Shown piece after piece: positions 1 to 6,386 of a stretch of 6,386 nt of DNA. Source of the stretch: a bacterium (lineage in GTDB: Bacteria > UBP14 > UBA6098 > B30-G16); NCBI GenBank assembly GCA_027064665.1, contig JAMOPH010000385.1, positions 1-6,386 of the forward strand, in the 5' to 3' direction. Below the pieces are notes generated by a model. That model was not told where the DNA came from. It was given only the letters and a program-made list of their open reading frames with translations, and searched no databases. Within the stretch, counting starts at the first letter, position 1; each line of letters opens with the position of its first letter. The position numbers and the translations under genes were made by a program.

Positions 1-48
1 CTCATCAGGGACAGATTGCCGAGCGACAGGGAACATCAGCAGTTGGGG
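1..48 (-). other. Tail after gcvPB; possible first codons of another gene
   Basis: After the gcvPB TGA the minus strand continues for 48 bases to the edge. One frame has an ATG (34-36) that reads MFPVARQSVPDE and stays open to the edge. It has no close ribosome binding site and twelve residues are too few to recognise. A second ATG overlapping the gcvPB stop (ATGA) closes after 15 codons. No hairpin followed by a T-run is present, so there is no sign that transcription ends here. Confidence 0.2.
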
Positions 49-1506
49 TCATTCCCCTGCGGCGATATCCCACCACGACAGGACAGGATTTTTGTTAGCC
101 CTCACCTCATCCAATCTGCGGACAGGTGTGTTGTGCGGCGCCTCCTTCAGAATCTCCGGGTTTTCCTCTGCCTCACGGCGGATTTGAATCATCGCCTCGG
201 CGAATTTCTCAATGTCCTCGGTGGACTCGGTCTCGGTGGGCTCAATCATCAGCGCCTCGTGGACAATCAGCGGGAAATATATGGTCGGGGCGTGGAATCC
301 GAAATCCAGCAGGCGCTTGGCGACATCAAGCGTCTTGATGCCATATTTTTTGAGGAACTCGCCCGACAGGACGAACTCGTGCATAGGCGTGGCATCGTAG
401 GGAAGTTCATAGTGCTCCCGCAGAAGCGCCAGCAGATAGTTTGAATTGAGTATGGCGCCTTCACTCACTCTGCGGAGACCATCGGCGCCGAGGGTGAGAA
501 TGTAGGCATACGCCTTGACCATCACGCCGAACGCTCCCCAGAACGCCTGCACCTTGCCGAGGGAATTCGGGCGGTCAAAGTCAAGATGATACTCGCCGTT
601 CCGGTGAACCACGACGGGCTTGGGCAGAAATTCCGCAAGGTGTTCTTTTACCGCCACAGGACCGGAACCGGGACCGCCGCCGCCGTGGGGCGTGGAAAAT
701 GTCTTGTGCAGGTTGTAGTGAAGGGCATCAACACCGAAATCTCCGGGGCGGGCAATCCCCAGAAGTGCGTTCATATTGGCGCCGTCCATATACAACTGCG
801 CCCCGACATCGTGAAGCATATCAGCCACACGCTTTATGTCCTTCTCAAAAATCCCGAGGGTATTGGGGTTGGTAACCATAAGCGCCGCAAGGTCCTCGTT
901 CAGATGGGGTTTGAGTGCCTCAAGGTCAATCCTGCCGTCGGGACCGGACTTTATCTCCACGGGCTCCCAGCCGGTGAACACAATGGACGCAGGATTTGTC
1001 CCGTGGGATGAGTCCGGGATGACGACCTTTTTTCTGGGGTTTCCCTGCGCCTCGTGATACCTGCGGATGGTCATAAGACCGGTGAATTCGCCGTGGGCGC
1101 CCGCCGCCGGCTGAAGAGTGATGGCATCCATCCCGCCTATCTTGCAGAGAAGTTCGCCCAGATGCGCCATAAGTTTGAGCGCCCCCTGCACGGACGACTC
1201 CGGCGCAAGAGGATGAAGATTCAAAAATCCGGGGAGTGCGGCAAGGCGCTCGTTGATTTTGGGATTGTATTTCATCGTGCAGGAGCCGAGCGGATAAAAG
1301 CCCCTGTCAACATTGTGGTTTTTGACCGACATATTGACAAAATGGCGCACAATCTGGGGCTCTGCCACCTGCGGAAGACCTATCTTGCCACGGCGAACCA
1401 TCCTTTCGGGCAAATCATCGGTGATTTCCCTCTGCGGAACACCGCTTTCGGGAAGTTTGGTGCCGATTCGTCCCTCTTTCTCTATTTCCCACAGAAGTTC
1501 GGACAT
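49..1506 (-). CDS. gcvPB: Glycine dehydrogenase (decarboxylating) subunit 2, P-protein of the glycine cleavage system
   Basis: This is the PLP-binding half of the split P-protein. With GcvPA it decarboxylates glycine and passes the aminomethyl group to the lipoyl arm of GcvH in the cytoplasm. The 485 residues match the family's usual length (about 480-500) and are alignable end to end. Visible family motifs include GFYPLGSCTMKYNPKIN (69-85), LQPAAGAHGE (131-140), PDSSHGTNPAS (164-174), MTNPNTLG-like VTNPNTLGIF (211-220), MDGANMNA (240-247) and the Schiff-base Lys268 in NLHKTFSTPHGGGGPGSGP, followed by the glycine-rich loop. The C-terminal IEPTETES (421-428) and TPVRRLDEV (460-468) are also conserved. 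No active-site residue appears lost. The start is fixed by a Shine-Dalgarno 6 bases upstream. The gene follows an S41 protease by 12 bases, so gcvPA is not directly upstream, as it usually is; gcvPA, gcvH and gcvT are not in this window. An operon with envelope genes suggests shared transcription rather than shared function. Confidence 0.97.
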   Translation of the reverse strand: MSELLWEIEKEGRIGTKLPESGVPQREITDDLPERMVRRGKIGLPQVAEPQIVRHFVNMSVKNHNVDRGFYPLGSCTMKYNPKINERLAALPGFLNLHPLAPESSVQGALKLMAHLGELLCKIGGMDAITLQPAAGAHGEFTGLMTIRRYHEAQGNPRKKVVIPDSSHGTNPASIVFTGWEPVEIKSGPDGRIDLEALKPHLNEDLAALMVTNPNTLGIFEKDIKRVADMLHDVGAQLYMDGANMNALLGIARPGDFGVDALHYNLHKTFSTPHGGGGPGSGPVAVKEHLAEFLPKPVVVHRNGEYHLDFDRPNSLGKVQAFWGAFGVMVKAYAYILTLGADGLRRVSEGAILNSNYLLALLREHYELPYDATPMHEFVLSGEFLKKYGIKTLDVAKRLLDFGFHAPTIYFPLIVHEALMIEPTETESTEDIEKFAEAMIQIRREAEENPEILKEAPHNTPVRRLDEVRANKNPVLSWWDIAAGE

Positions 1507-1512
1507 ACCTAT

Positions 1513-1519
1513 CCCCCTT
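1513..1519 (-). promoter_or_regulatory. Ribosome binding site of gcvPB
   Basis: The minus strand reads AAGGGGG, spacer ATAGGT, then the ATG at 1504-1506. The first A belongs to the TAA stop of the protease gene, so termination of one gene and initiation of the next are close enough for translational coupling. The same AAGGGGGAT string precedes the 630-residue transglutaminase-like gene. Confidence 0.7.
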
Positions 1520-3243
1520 TATTTGTCGTCGTGAGGCTGAAGATACTTTTGATACTCCTCTCTATCCAAAATCACAGATATTGCCTTCTGGATAGTGGGG
1601 TCGTTGGGGACATCCACCACACGGTAGCGCTCTTTTTCGCCCCATATAGCCTGAACAATCTGGCGCTTGATTTCCCGCTTTATGAAGTCCTTGCTGCGCT
1701 CAAAGTCAAGTTCGTCCTCCTTTTTCATCTGCTGTTTGAGTTGGTCAAGTATCCGGCGGGTTTCCTCGGTGATTGTGTCCTCCTGCGCCACAGAATCAAT
1801 CTGCTCAAGAAGGATATCTATTCTGGATTTGTATTCAAAGTTTTTCTCCTTGATGAACTTGCGAAATTCCTCCACAAGTTTGTCGGAGACTTCAAAGTCC
1901 GGTGAGGTAAATTCCTTTTTGTGGTCAGCGAGATAGTGGACGGCGAACTCAAAGAACAAGCCCTTGCGCAGAAGGTCAACCTCAAGTTTGTTGAGTTTGG
2001 GCGGTTCAAACTCAATATCGGGGGTGATTCCGCCGCCGCCGTAGACCTTTCTGCCGTTTTCGGTGTAGTATACGGGCTTTTCCTTCTCCTCTGTGGTGTC
2101 GGTATCCGCCGGGGTCGTGGAGAAATCCCACGGGTCAAGTGTGTCGGGATTCCAGTTGAGGGTATCGGTTATGATTGCAGATCTGGGATTATGGAGATAA
2201 TCCTCTTTCTGGATACATCGCCCGCTGGGGATGTAGTATTTGGCGGTGGTTATCTTGAGGGCGGTTCCCTCATCAAGGGGTCTTATTGACTGGACGAGTC
2301 CCTTGCCGAAGGTAGGCTGTCCGAGGATTAGTCCCCGGTCGTGGTCCTGAATTGCCCCGGAGACAATTTCTGATGCCGAGGCACTTCCGCCGTCAACGAG
2401 CACCACCAACGGTCCCTCTGGATACTCCCCCTCAAAATCGGTGTAGTATTCCCGGGATTGATATATAGTGCGCCCCTTGGTGAACACCACCAGCGAATTT
2501 TTGTGCAAAAACTGTCCAGCCACCTCAACAGCCTGAGACAGCAATCCCCCAGGGTTGCTCCGCAGGTCAAGTATGATGCCTTTTGCCCCCTGAGATTTGA
2601 GGTCTTTCAGTGCTTTTCTCACCTCATCGCCGGCAAGTTCGGAAAACTGCGTCAGGCGGATATATCCCACACCCTCTTTGGTCATCCCATAGTAGGGCAC
2701 GGGCTTAATCTCAATGATATCCCTGACGATGGTAACATCAAAGGGTTCGGGTTCGCCCTCCCGCTGGATTGTGATTGTGACCTTGGTTCCCGGTTCTCCC
2801 CGGAGTTTAGTGACTGCCTCTTCCACCGTAATCCCCTTGGTGGATTTACCCTCAATTTTTATAATCCTGTCCCCTGCCTGAATTCCCGCACGGTATGCCG
2901 GCGTGCCCTCAATCGGCGCAATAACCGTGAGCCAGTTGTCCCTGATTCCGATTTGAATTCCGAGTCCGCCGAATTTCCCCCGGGTGTCAACCTGAAGTTC
3001 CTTATACTGCTTCGGCGTATAGAAAACCGTGTGTGGGTCAAGGGTTGAGGTCATTCCGTCAATCGCGCCCTTTATGAGTTTGCGGTAGTCTATTGGGTCA
3101 ACATAGTCGGTGTATATAGCCGTGAGGACACGGTTCATCAGTTTAATCTGCTTCAGGATGGTGGTGTTGGTTGAGGCGAACAGAACTGTAACCACCGCAA
3201 AAAGCCCAACAACCAGCGTTATTTTTAGGACTCGTCTATTCAT
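1519..3243 (-). CDS. ctpA: Carboxyl-terminal processing protease, peptidase family S41 (CtpA/Prc type)
   Basis: The 574-residue serine protease would cleave proteins from their C-termini in the periplasm, with the PDZ domain recognising the substrate tail. A hydrophobic segment at 7-23 is an uncleaved anchor or a signal peptide with a possible site near Ala23. The PDZ domain spans about 88-175, with a GLGI carboxylate-binding loop (93-96) and GIQAGDRI (120-127). The protease core spans about 185-345. The catalytic Ser289 lies in GGSASASEI and Lys314 in TFGKGLVQ, 25 residues later, the spacing known for Ser-Lys dyads in this family; Gln318 is also in place. An insert of about 60 residues (346-403), rich in Asp, Thr and Glu, precedes GGGGITPDIEFEP, as in many FCB-group members. 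A charged, mostly helical tail (420-574) makes the protein longer than classic CtpA (about 430 residues). It follows two transglutaminase-like envelope genes and is 12 bases before gcvPB. The family assignment is firm; the symbol is by family, and the substrate is unknown. Confidence 0.95.
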   Translation of the reverse strand: MNRRVLKITLVVGLFAVVTVLFASTNTTILKQIKLMNRVLTAIYTDYVDPIDYRKLIKGAIDGMTSTLDPHTVFYTPKQYKELQVDTRGKFGGLGIQIGIRDNWLTVIAPIEGTPAYRAGIQAGDRIIKIEGKSTKGITVEEAVTKLRGEPGTKVTITIQREGEPEPFDVTIVRDIIEIKPVPYYGMTKEGVGYIRLTQFSELAGDEVRKALKDLKSQGAKGIILDLRSNPGGLLSQAVEVAGQFLHKNSLVVFTKGRTIYQSREYYTDFEGEYPEGPLVVLVDGGSASASEIVSGAIQDHDRGLILGQPTFGKGLVQSIRPLDEGTALKITTAKYYIPSGRCIQKEDYLHNPRSAIITDTLNWNPDTLDPWDFSTTPADTDTTEEKEKPVYYTENGRKVYGGGGITPDIEFEPPKLNKLEVDLLRKGLFFEFAVHYLADHKKEFTSPDFEVSDKLVEEFRKFIKEKNFEYKSRIDILLEQIDSVAQEDTITEETRRILDQLKQQMKKEDELDFERSKDFIKREIKRQIVQAIWGEKERYRVVDVPNDPTIQKAISVILDREEYQKYLQPHDDK

Positions 3244-3248
3244 ATAAA

Positions 3249-3253
3249 CCTCC
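3249..3253 (-). promoter_or_regulatory. Ribosome binding site of the S41 protease gene
   Basis: The minus strand reads GGAGG, a spacer TTTAT, then the ATG at 3241-3243. This perfect Shine-Dalgarno core sets the start of the protease, directly ahead of its hydrophobic N-terminus. Confidence 0.8.
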
Positions 3254-3265
3254 GTCTGATTTCAA

Positions 3266-5158
3266 TTAGATTTTTTCAAGCAATATCAATCTGTATTTTT
3301 TTGACGAGATAGTTTTAACAAGATTTTTCAATTTTTCGTAATCCTTTGGAGAAATCCTTTTGGCATTATAGGTCAATCTGACAGAAATCTGGCAGGTATT
3401 ATCCCCGTATTGAGACGACAGGTGAAGTTCCCCCACACTGTTTTTCAGATTTATAGTTGGCGGAACATAGGCAATCCTGTAGCCAGTCGGGATTTCAATG
3501 TTGTAATTCTTCTCAAAAGTCTGGGTGATGCCCACAAAGATGGGGAACTTCCTTTTATCCGCCGATACATCGGGGATATGGAATATCTGGAACGGGGAAT
3601 GCGGCAGCCACAGAATAGCCATATCGCCCTGAGTCACAAGGTAGTTTTCCGCCCTGAATGGAATCTCAATTTTCGCCTCGCCGGTGTTTTTGTTCATTCC
3701 CTCAATGGCGAAATCTCCATCAAGTTTGGCGCCATCGGACACATTTGAGACGGCACGCTCAATTTTCTGCTTTGTCTTTGAGCGCTTGGCGTGGCGGAAC
3801 ATAGCCCGCAGTGAACCGGCAAGGTCTCCGAAGGCGGTCGTTATGACCTTTCCGGAAAGGTTGCCCGAGGCATCAAAACTGAGGGCGTAATTGAACAGAA
3901 CCTTGTTATCGTCGGGCCCGAAGGGCGGCACCGGGACAAGGGATTCCCTGCCCGGGGCTATCACAAAGGCTTTTTCGCCCTGTGCCGCACCGATATGCCC
4001 CGGCGGAGCATACTCGGACATAGGGTCCAAGAAAATCCATTTCCCGTCAACTTTAGCCTTCACCACGACCTTTGAGAACTGATGAACTGTTGGGAAATTA
4101 ACGATTTTTGCTCCAGCGTCAGAAATCAACGCTGGAACCGCCTCAACTCCCGCCGCCTTCAGCATCGCAATCAAAAGGGCGGACAAATCACGGCTGTCGC
4201 CGTAGCCGTTTTTGAAAACCGCTCCCGCCGGGTTCGGACGATATCCCACCTCGTTTGGGTTGAGGTTGACCTTGTTGAATTTCTCCTGAATATAATAGAG
4301 GATTTCCTCCATCGCCTCTTTTTTGGATTTCCCGGCAGAAAGGGATTCCGCCACAGCGCTGACGGCGCTGTCGGGTATTGTGGACTGCGAGAACAATCCG
4401 GCGACAAATTCTGCCTCATCGGTCCAACTGCGGGAGGCGGAATACAGAACCGTCGGGAATATCTCCCGAAGCGGCGGCATTTGAGATTCCATCTCCGCAC
4501 CGGGATAATCGGTGATTGTCCACGAGACCACGCCGCCGGAAAGTTTGGGTTTCGGCGCCCCGGAAATTGACTTATAGTTCACACTCCCCACATCCGAGGC
4601 GACAGCGAAATACACCTTCCGGACAGGCTGTTCGCCAACAAGCACTTCCATCCCGCCGAAGGGAACCGGGAAATCCTTTTTAGTTCTGATGATGTAATGC
4701 ACCTCAATCACCGAGCCCTCATCAAAGGCGGGGAGAGAGATGACCCTCTGGGTAAATTTGCCGTATTTGGTCGCCTCGGAATATCCCGGAGCGGTTATAT
4801 CGTTTATCTCGGTGGAGTCCGCCGGGAATACACCCTCATCGTTTATCGTTCTGGCACGGAGAATTTCAACATCCTGATAATCCGCATTGTAGAAGATTTT
4901 ATAGTTTGATAGGCGCTTTTTCCCACGGTAGGTGTATGCCTTGGCGAGAAAATATACCTCCCTCGTCCATCCTGAGGCTGTCTGCCGGACCACAGTGCTG
5001 TCGGTGATTATATAATACGAGGCGTTCGGGAACTGTGAGTGGTCAGGAACCGCATCTATCAGTTTGCGCAACTCCGGCGATACCACGGTGTCGGCGGAAA
5101 AATCCACCGCACCCGCCAGCGCAACAAAGACCGCAATTATTAAAATTATCTTTTTCAT
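3266..5158 (-). CDS. Secreted DUF3857/transglutaminase-like protein with a degenerate triad (probable pseudoenzyme)
   Basis: The 630-residue product begins with a Sec signal peptide: Lys2-Lys3, a hydrophobic stretch at 4-14, and a likely signal peptidase I site after Ala17 (AGA-VDF). There is no lipobox Cys. Residues about 45-220 resemble DUF3857, a beta-rich domain found before transglutaminase cores. The core spans about 265-390, and residues 415-600 form a beta-rich C-terminal region. In the core the usual YGDC(K/R)D motif reads YGDSRD, so Ser322 (codon AGC, 4193-4195) sits where the catalytic Cys belongs. The FNH motif reads FSK, so Lys363 replaces the His. Asp378 in WIFLDPM is kept. The only Cys I see is Cys589, far outside the core. 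I infer that it lacks thiol catalysis and may bind, scaffold or regulate; His359, four residues earlier, might compensate but the Cys loss remains. It lies 15 bases after a paralogue with an intact triad and 22 bases before the protease gene. The exact function is unknown. Confidence 0.9.
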   Translation of the reverse strand: MKKIILIIAVFVALAGAVDFSADTVVSPELRKLIDAVPDHSQFPNASYYIITDSTVVRQTASGWTREVYFLAKAYTYRGKKRLSNYKIFYNADYQDVEILRARTINDEGVFPADSTEINDITAPGYSEATKYGKFTQRVISLPAFDEGSVIEVHYIIRTKKDFPVPFGGMEVLVGEQPVRKVYFAVASDVGSVNYKSISGAPKPKLSGGVVSWTITDYPGAEMESQMPPLREIFPTVLYSASRSWTDEAEFVAGLFSQSTIPDSAVSAVAESLSAGKSKKEAMEEILYYIQEKFNKVNLNPNEVGYRPNPAGAVFKNGYGDSRDLSALLIAMLKAAGVEAVPALISDAGAKIVNFPTVHQFSKVVVKAKVDGKWIFLDPMSEYAPPGHIGAAQGEKAFVIAPGRESLVPVPPFGPDDNKVLFNYALSFDASGNLSGKVITTAFGDLAGSLRAMFRHAKRSKTKQKIERAVSNVSDGAKLDGDFAIEGMNKNTGEAKIEIPFRAENYLVTQGDMAILWLPHSPFQIFHIPDVSADKRKFPIFVGITQTFEKNYNIEIPTGYRIAYVPPTINLKNSVGELHLSSQYGDNTCQISVRLTYNAKRISPKDYEKLKNLVKTISSKKYRLILLEKI

Positions 5159-5163
5159 ATCAT

Positions 5164-5170
5164 CCCCCTT
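5164..5170 (-). promoter_or_regulatory. Ribosome binding site of the 630-residue transglutaminase-like gene
   Basis: On the minus strand the gap reads AAGGGGG followed by ATGAT and then the ATG at 5156-5158. It matches the AAGGAGG consensus except for G in place of A, which can still pair by G-U wobble. The five-base spacer supports this start; the ATG inside the spacer is out of frame and closes at once. Confidence 0.7.
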
Positions 5171-5173
5171 ATC

Positions 5174-6386
5174 TTATTTAGTGAGAAACAGCATACCTTT
5201 CTCGGAATTTTTGTAATCTGCCACCGCTTTTCTAAACCCCGGATAATCCCTCAGTGGAATATCAACATCATTCAAACTCAATGAACAATGATATTTCAGA
5301 AGATTTCCCTCAATTGAATACTCCATATTGTAATCAAAATACTTTGTATCTATTTTCACAGGCTCCGGAATGCTTTTGGCTTTATATGAAGATGGCAGTT
5401 CTATTGTCTCGGTTATATCAGAACTCAGCGTATACATAAATCTAAGCGGGAATTTTCTGTCCTCAAGTTTGGTATACTCTTCAATTGTGCTTTTCATAAT
5501 ATCAAATGTGTGCTGCGCACAGGGGGCAGAGAGCAGAAGATACTTTCCGGCAGGAACCGCATAGTCCGGAATCTCGTATTTTATCGTCAGTTTGGCGGGA
5601 ACATCAAGATTTTTTACATCCTCGGGCTCAAGGATGAAGGTGTCCAGTTTTGCGTTAGGGTCAACAGCAGAAATCAACTGGCGCACCAGTCTTTTAATAT
5701 CGTCCGGGCTTAGAAATTCCGCTATCTGCCTTAATGCAAGGTCATAAATCCCGTTGCCGGAAATCTCAACCGTGCTTTTGAGGTTCCCATCCGCATCAAT
5801 TTTGGATTTTGCATTTATAACCCCGTGATTTTTCTCCGGACCGATGAGGGGGAAATAATGCAGGTCCTCCCCCTCTTTGGTGAGAATCAGATATCCCCGC
5901 TTGCTGTAGTATCCCGGAAGTTCATCGGATATGTCTACGGTCTCGTCAATGAAGTATTTTTCGCCGTTCCGAGTAATCGCCACGGCAATTTGATGGTTGA
6001 ACTGGTTCGTGGCAACATCATAGAGAACATCATCCATCGGATTGGTCAGGACATTGTAAGCCTCAATTCCGGCGGCACGAAGCATAGCCACGCCCAGAGC
6101 AGCTTTGTCCTTGCACACGCCAGCCCGAGCCCTGAAGGTCTCGTTCACATCGTGGGGGGTTATTCCCTCCTTGTCGCCGAGGGAGAGCCCGATATATCTG
6201 ACATCCTGCGCCACCCATCTGGCGATTGCCTTTATTGAATCAATCTCGGTTTTGCAGGTTTCCACCAGCGCCTTTACGGTCTTTTTCAAATCTGGGTCGG
6301 TGATTTTCATCGGCGGCTCGGTCACCTCCCACGCTTTGCGGGAAAGTTCTTTCCAGGTGACATTGGAGAACATCATAATGGGGATA
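5174..6386 (-). CDS. Transglutaminase-like envelope protein (DUF3857-type family), 5' partial
   Basis: This is the C-terminal about 400 residues of a protein whose start lies beyond the window edge. The first ATG in the visible part (6374-6376) is unlikely to be the start: the frame stays open to 6385, no ribosome binding site precedes it, and the protein begins in the middle of the linker before the transglutaminase core. By alignment with the neighbouring paralogue, roughly 235 residues (signal peptide plus DUF3857 domain) are missing. Numbering from that ATG, the transglutaminase-like core spans about residues 40-150. It shows an intact triad: Cys88 in GVCKDKAAL, His128 in QFNHQIAV and Asp144 in YFIDETVD. 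Residues about 180-390 form a beta-rich C-terminal region that aligns with the next gene (shared DADGNL-type and RKFP motifs). The family is usually periplasmic; its substrates are not known, and a peptidase or acyl-transfer role is only inferred from the fold. The stop (TAA) is 15 bases before the next start. The 3' end of the gene looks more AT-rich than gcvPB. Confidence 0.88.
   Translation of the reverse strand, partial: IPIMMFSNVTWKELSRKAWEVTEPPMKITDPDLKKTVKALVETCKTEIDSIKAIARWVAQDVRYIGLSLGDKEGITPHDVNETFRARAGVCKDKAALGVAMLRAAGIEAYNVLTNPMDDVLYDVATNQFNHQIAVAITRNGEKYFIDETVDISDELPGYYSKRGYLILTKEGEDLHYFPLIGPEKNHGVINAKSKIDADGNLKSTVEISGNGIYDLALRQIAEFLSPDDIKRLVRQLISAVDPNAKLDTFILEPEDVKNLDVPAKLTIKYEIPDYAVPAGKYLLLSAPCAQHTFDIMKSTIEEYTKLEDRKFPLRFMYTLSSDITETIELPSSYKAKSIPEPVKIDTKYFDYNMEYSIEGNLLKYHCSLSLNDVDIPLRDYPGFRKAVADYKNSEKGMLFLTK

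Larger units (their letters stand above)
49..6386 (-). other. Probable operon of four co-directional genes
   Basis: Four genes on one strand are separated by 15, 22 and 12 bases. Each of the three internal gaps holds a ribosome binding site and no room for a terminator or an independent promoter. The true 5' end lies beyond 6386 and the 3' end may lie beyond position 1. The set joins two transglutaminase-fold envelope proteins, an envelope protease and a cytoplasmic glycine decarboxylase subunit. Co-transcription is inferred from spacing only. Confidence 0.75.

Noticed and set aside
45..57. Short inverted repeat GGGG-TCATT-CCCC around the gcvPB stop
   Set aside because: A four-base stem with no following T-run on the minus strand is too weak for a terminator.
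16..1011. Plus-strand open frames of 141-142 codons opposite gcvPB (16-444 and 586-1011)
   Set aside because: They are antisense shadows of a highly conserved gene; the translations show no domain and no supporting ribosome binding site was identified.
1054..1905. Plus-strand open frame of 283 codons across the gcvPB/protease junction
   Set aside because: It lies opposite two well-conserved genes, has no recognisable domain, and its length follows from the codon bias of the minus-strand genes.
3265..3310. Possible promoter before the protease gene (TCTAAT as a -10 box on the minus strand)
   Set aside because: No -35-like hexamer sits at 16-18 bases; the nearest, TTGATA, is only 13 bases away. 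The AT-rich stretch is the coding end of the preceding gene.
4082..4570. Plus-strand open frame of 162 codons opposite the transglutaminase-like core
   Set aside because: It is an Arg/Gly/His-rich translation typical of a reverse-strand shadow, opposite a region with clear family motifs.
6374..6376. ATG at 6374-6376 as the true start of the first transglutaminase-like gene
   Set aside because: The frame continues upstream without a stop, there is no ribosome binding site, and starting here would lack the signal peptide and DUF3857 domain seen in the paralogue.

Overview
The window is a compact block of four protein genes, all on the minus strand and read from high to low coordinates. The gaps are 15, 22 and 12 bases, which suggests one operon running through both window edges. 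Order of transcription: (1) a periplasmic-type transglutaminase-like protein whose 5' end lies outside the window (5174-6386); (2) a full-length secreted DUF3857/transglutaminase-like paralogue (3266-5158); (3) an exported S41 (CtpA/Prc-type) carboxyl-terminal processing protease with a PDZ domain (1519-3243); (4) gcvPB, subunit 2 of the two-subunit glycine decarboxylase (49-1506). The last 48 bases (1-48) lie beyond the gcvPB stop and contain no gene that can be called. No RNA genes, mobile elements, CRISPR arrays, terminators or convincing promoters were seen.

The organism is a bacterium. Signal peptides, a CtpA-type protease and DUF3857/transglutaminase proteins point to a cell with an envelope compartment, probably Gram-negative. 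DUF3857 architectures, and the S41 variant with a long insert before a GGGGITPD motif, are common in the Bacteroidetes/FCB group and in poorly cultured lineages near it. The split GcvPA/GcvPB form of glycine decarboxylase is also widespread there. This is a tentative placement from protein style only; no marker gene is present.

Functionally, the first three genes form an envelope set: two tandem transglutaminase-fold proteins and a periplasmic protease. The upstream transglutaminase-like protein keeps a Cys-His-Asp triad (C88, H128, D144 of the visible part). The second has Ser and Lys at the Cys and His positions (S322, K363) and keeps only the Asp (D378), so it looks like a pseudoenzyme. 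gcvPB is a cytoplasmic one-carbon/glycine metabolism gene that seems to ride at the end of this set, without its usual partner gcvPA directly upstream. The most interesting point is the intact/degenerate transglutaminase pair placed next to a protease gene.
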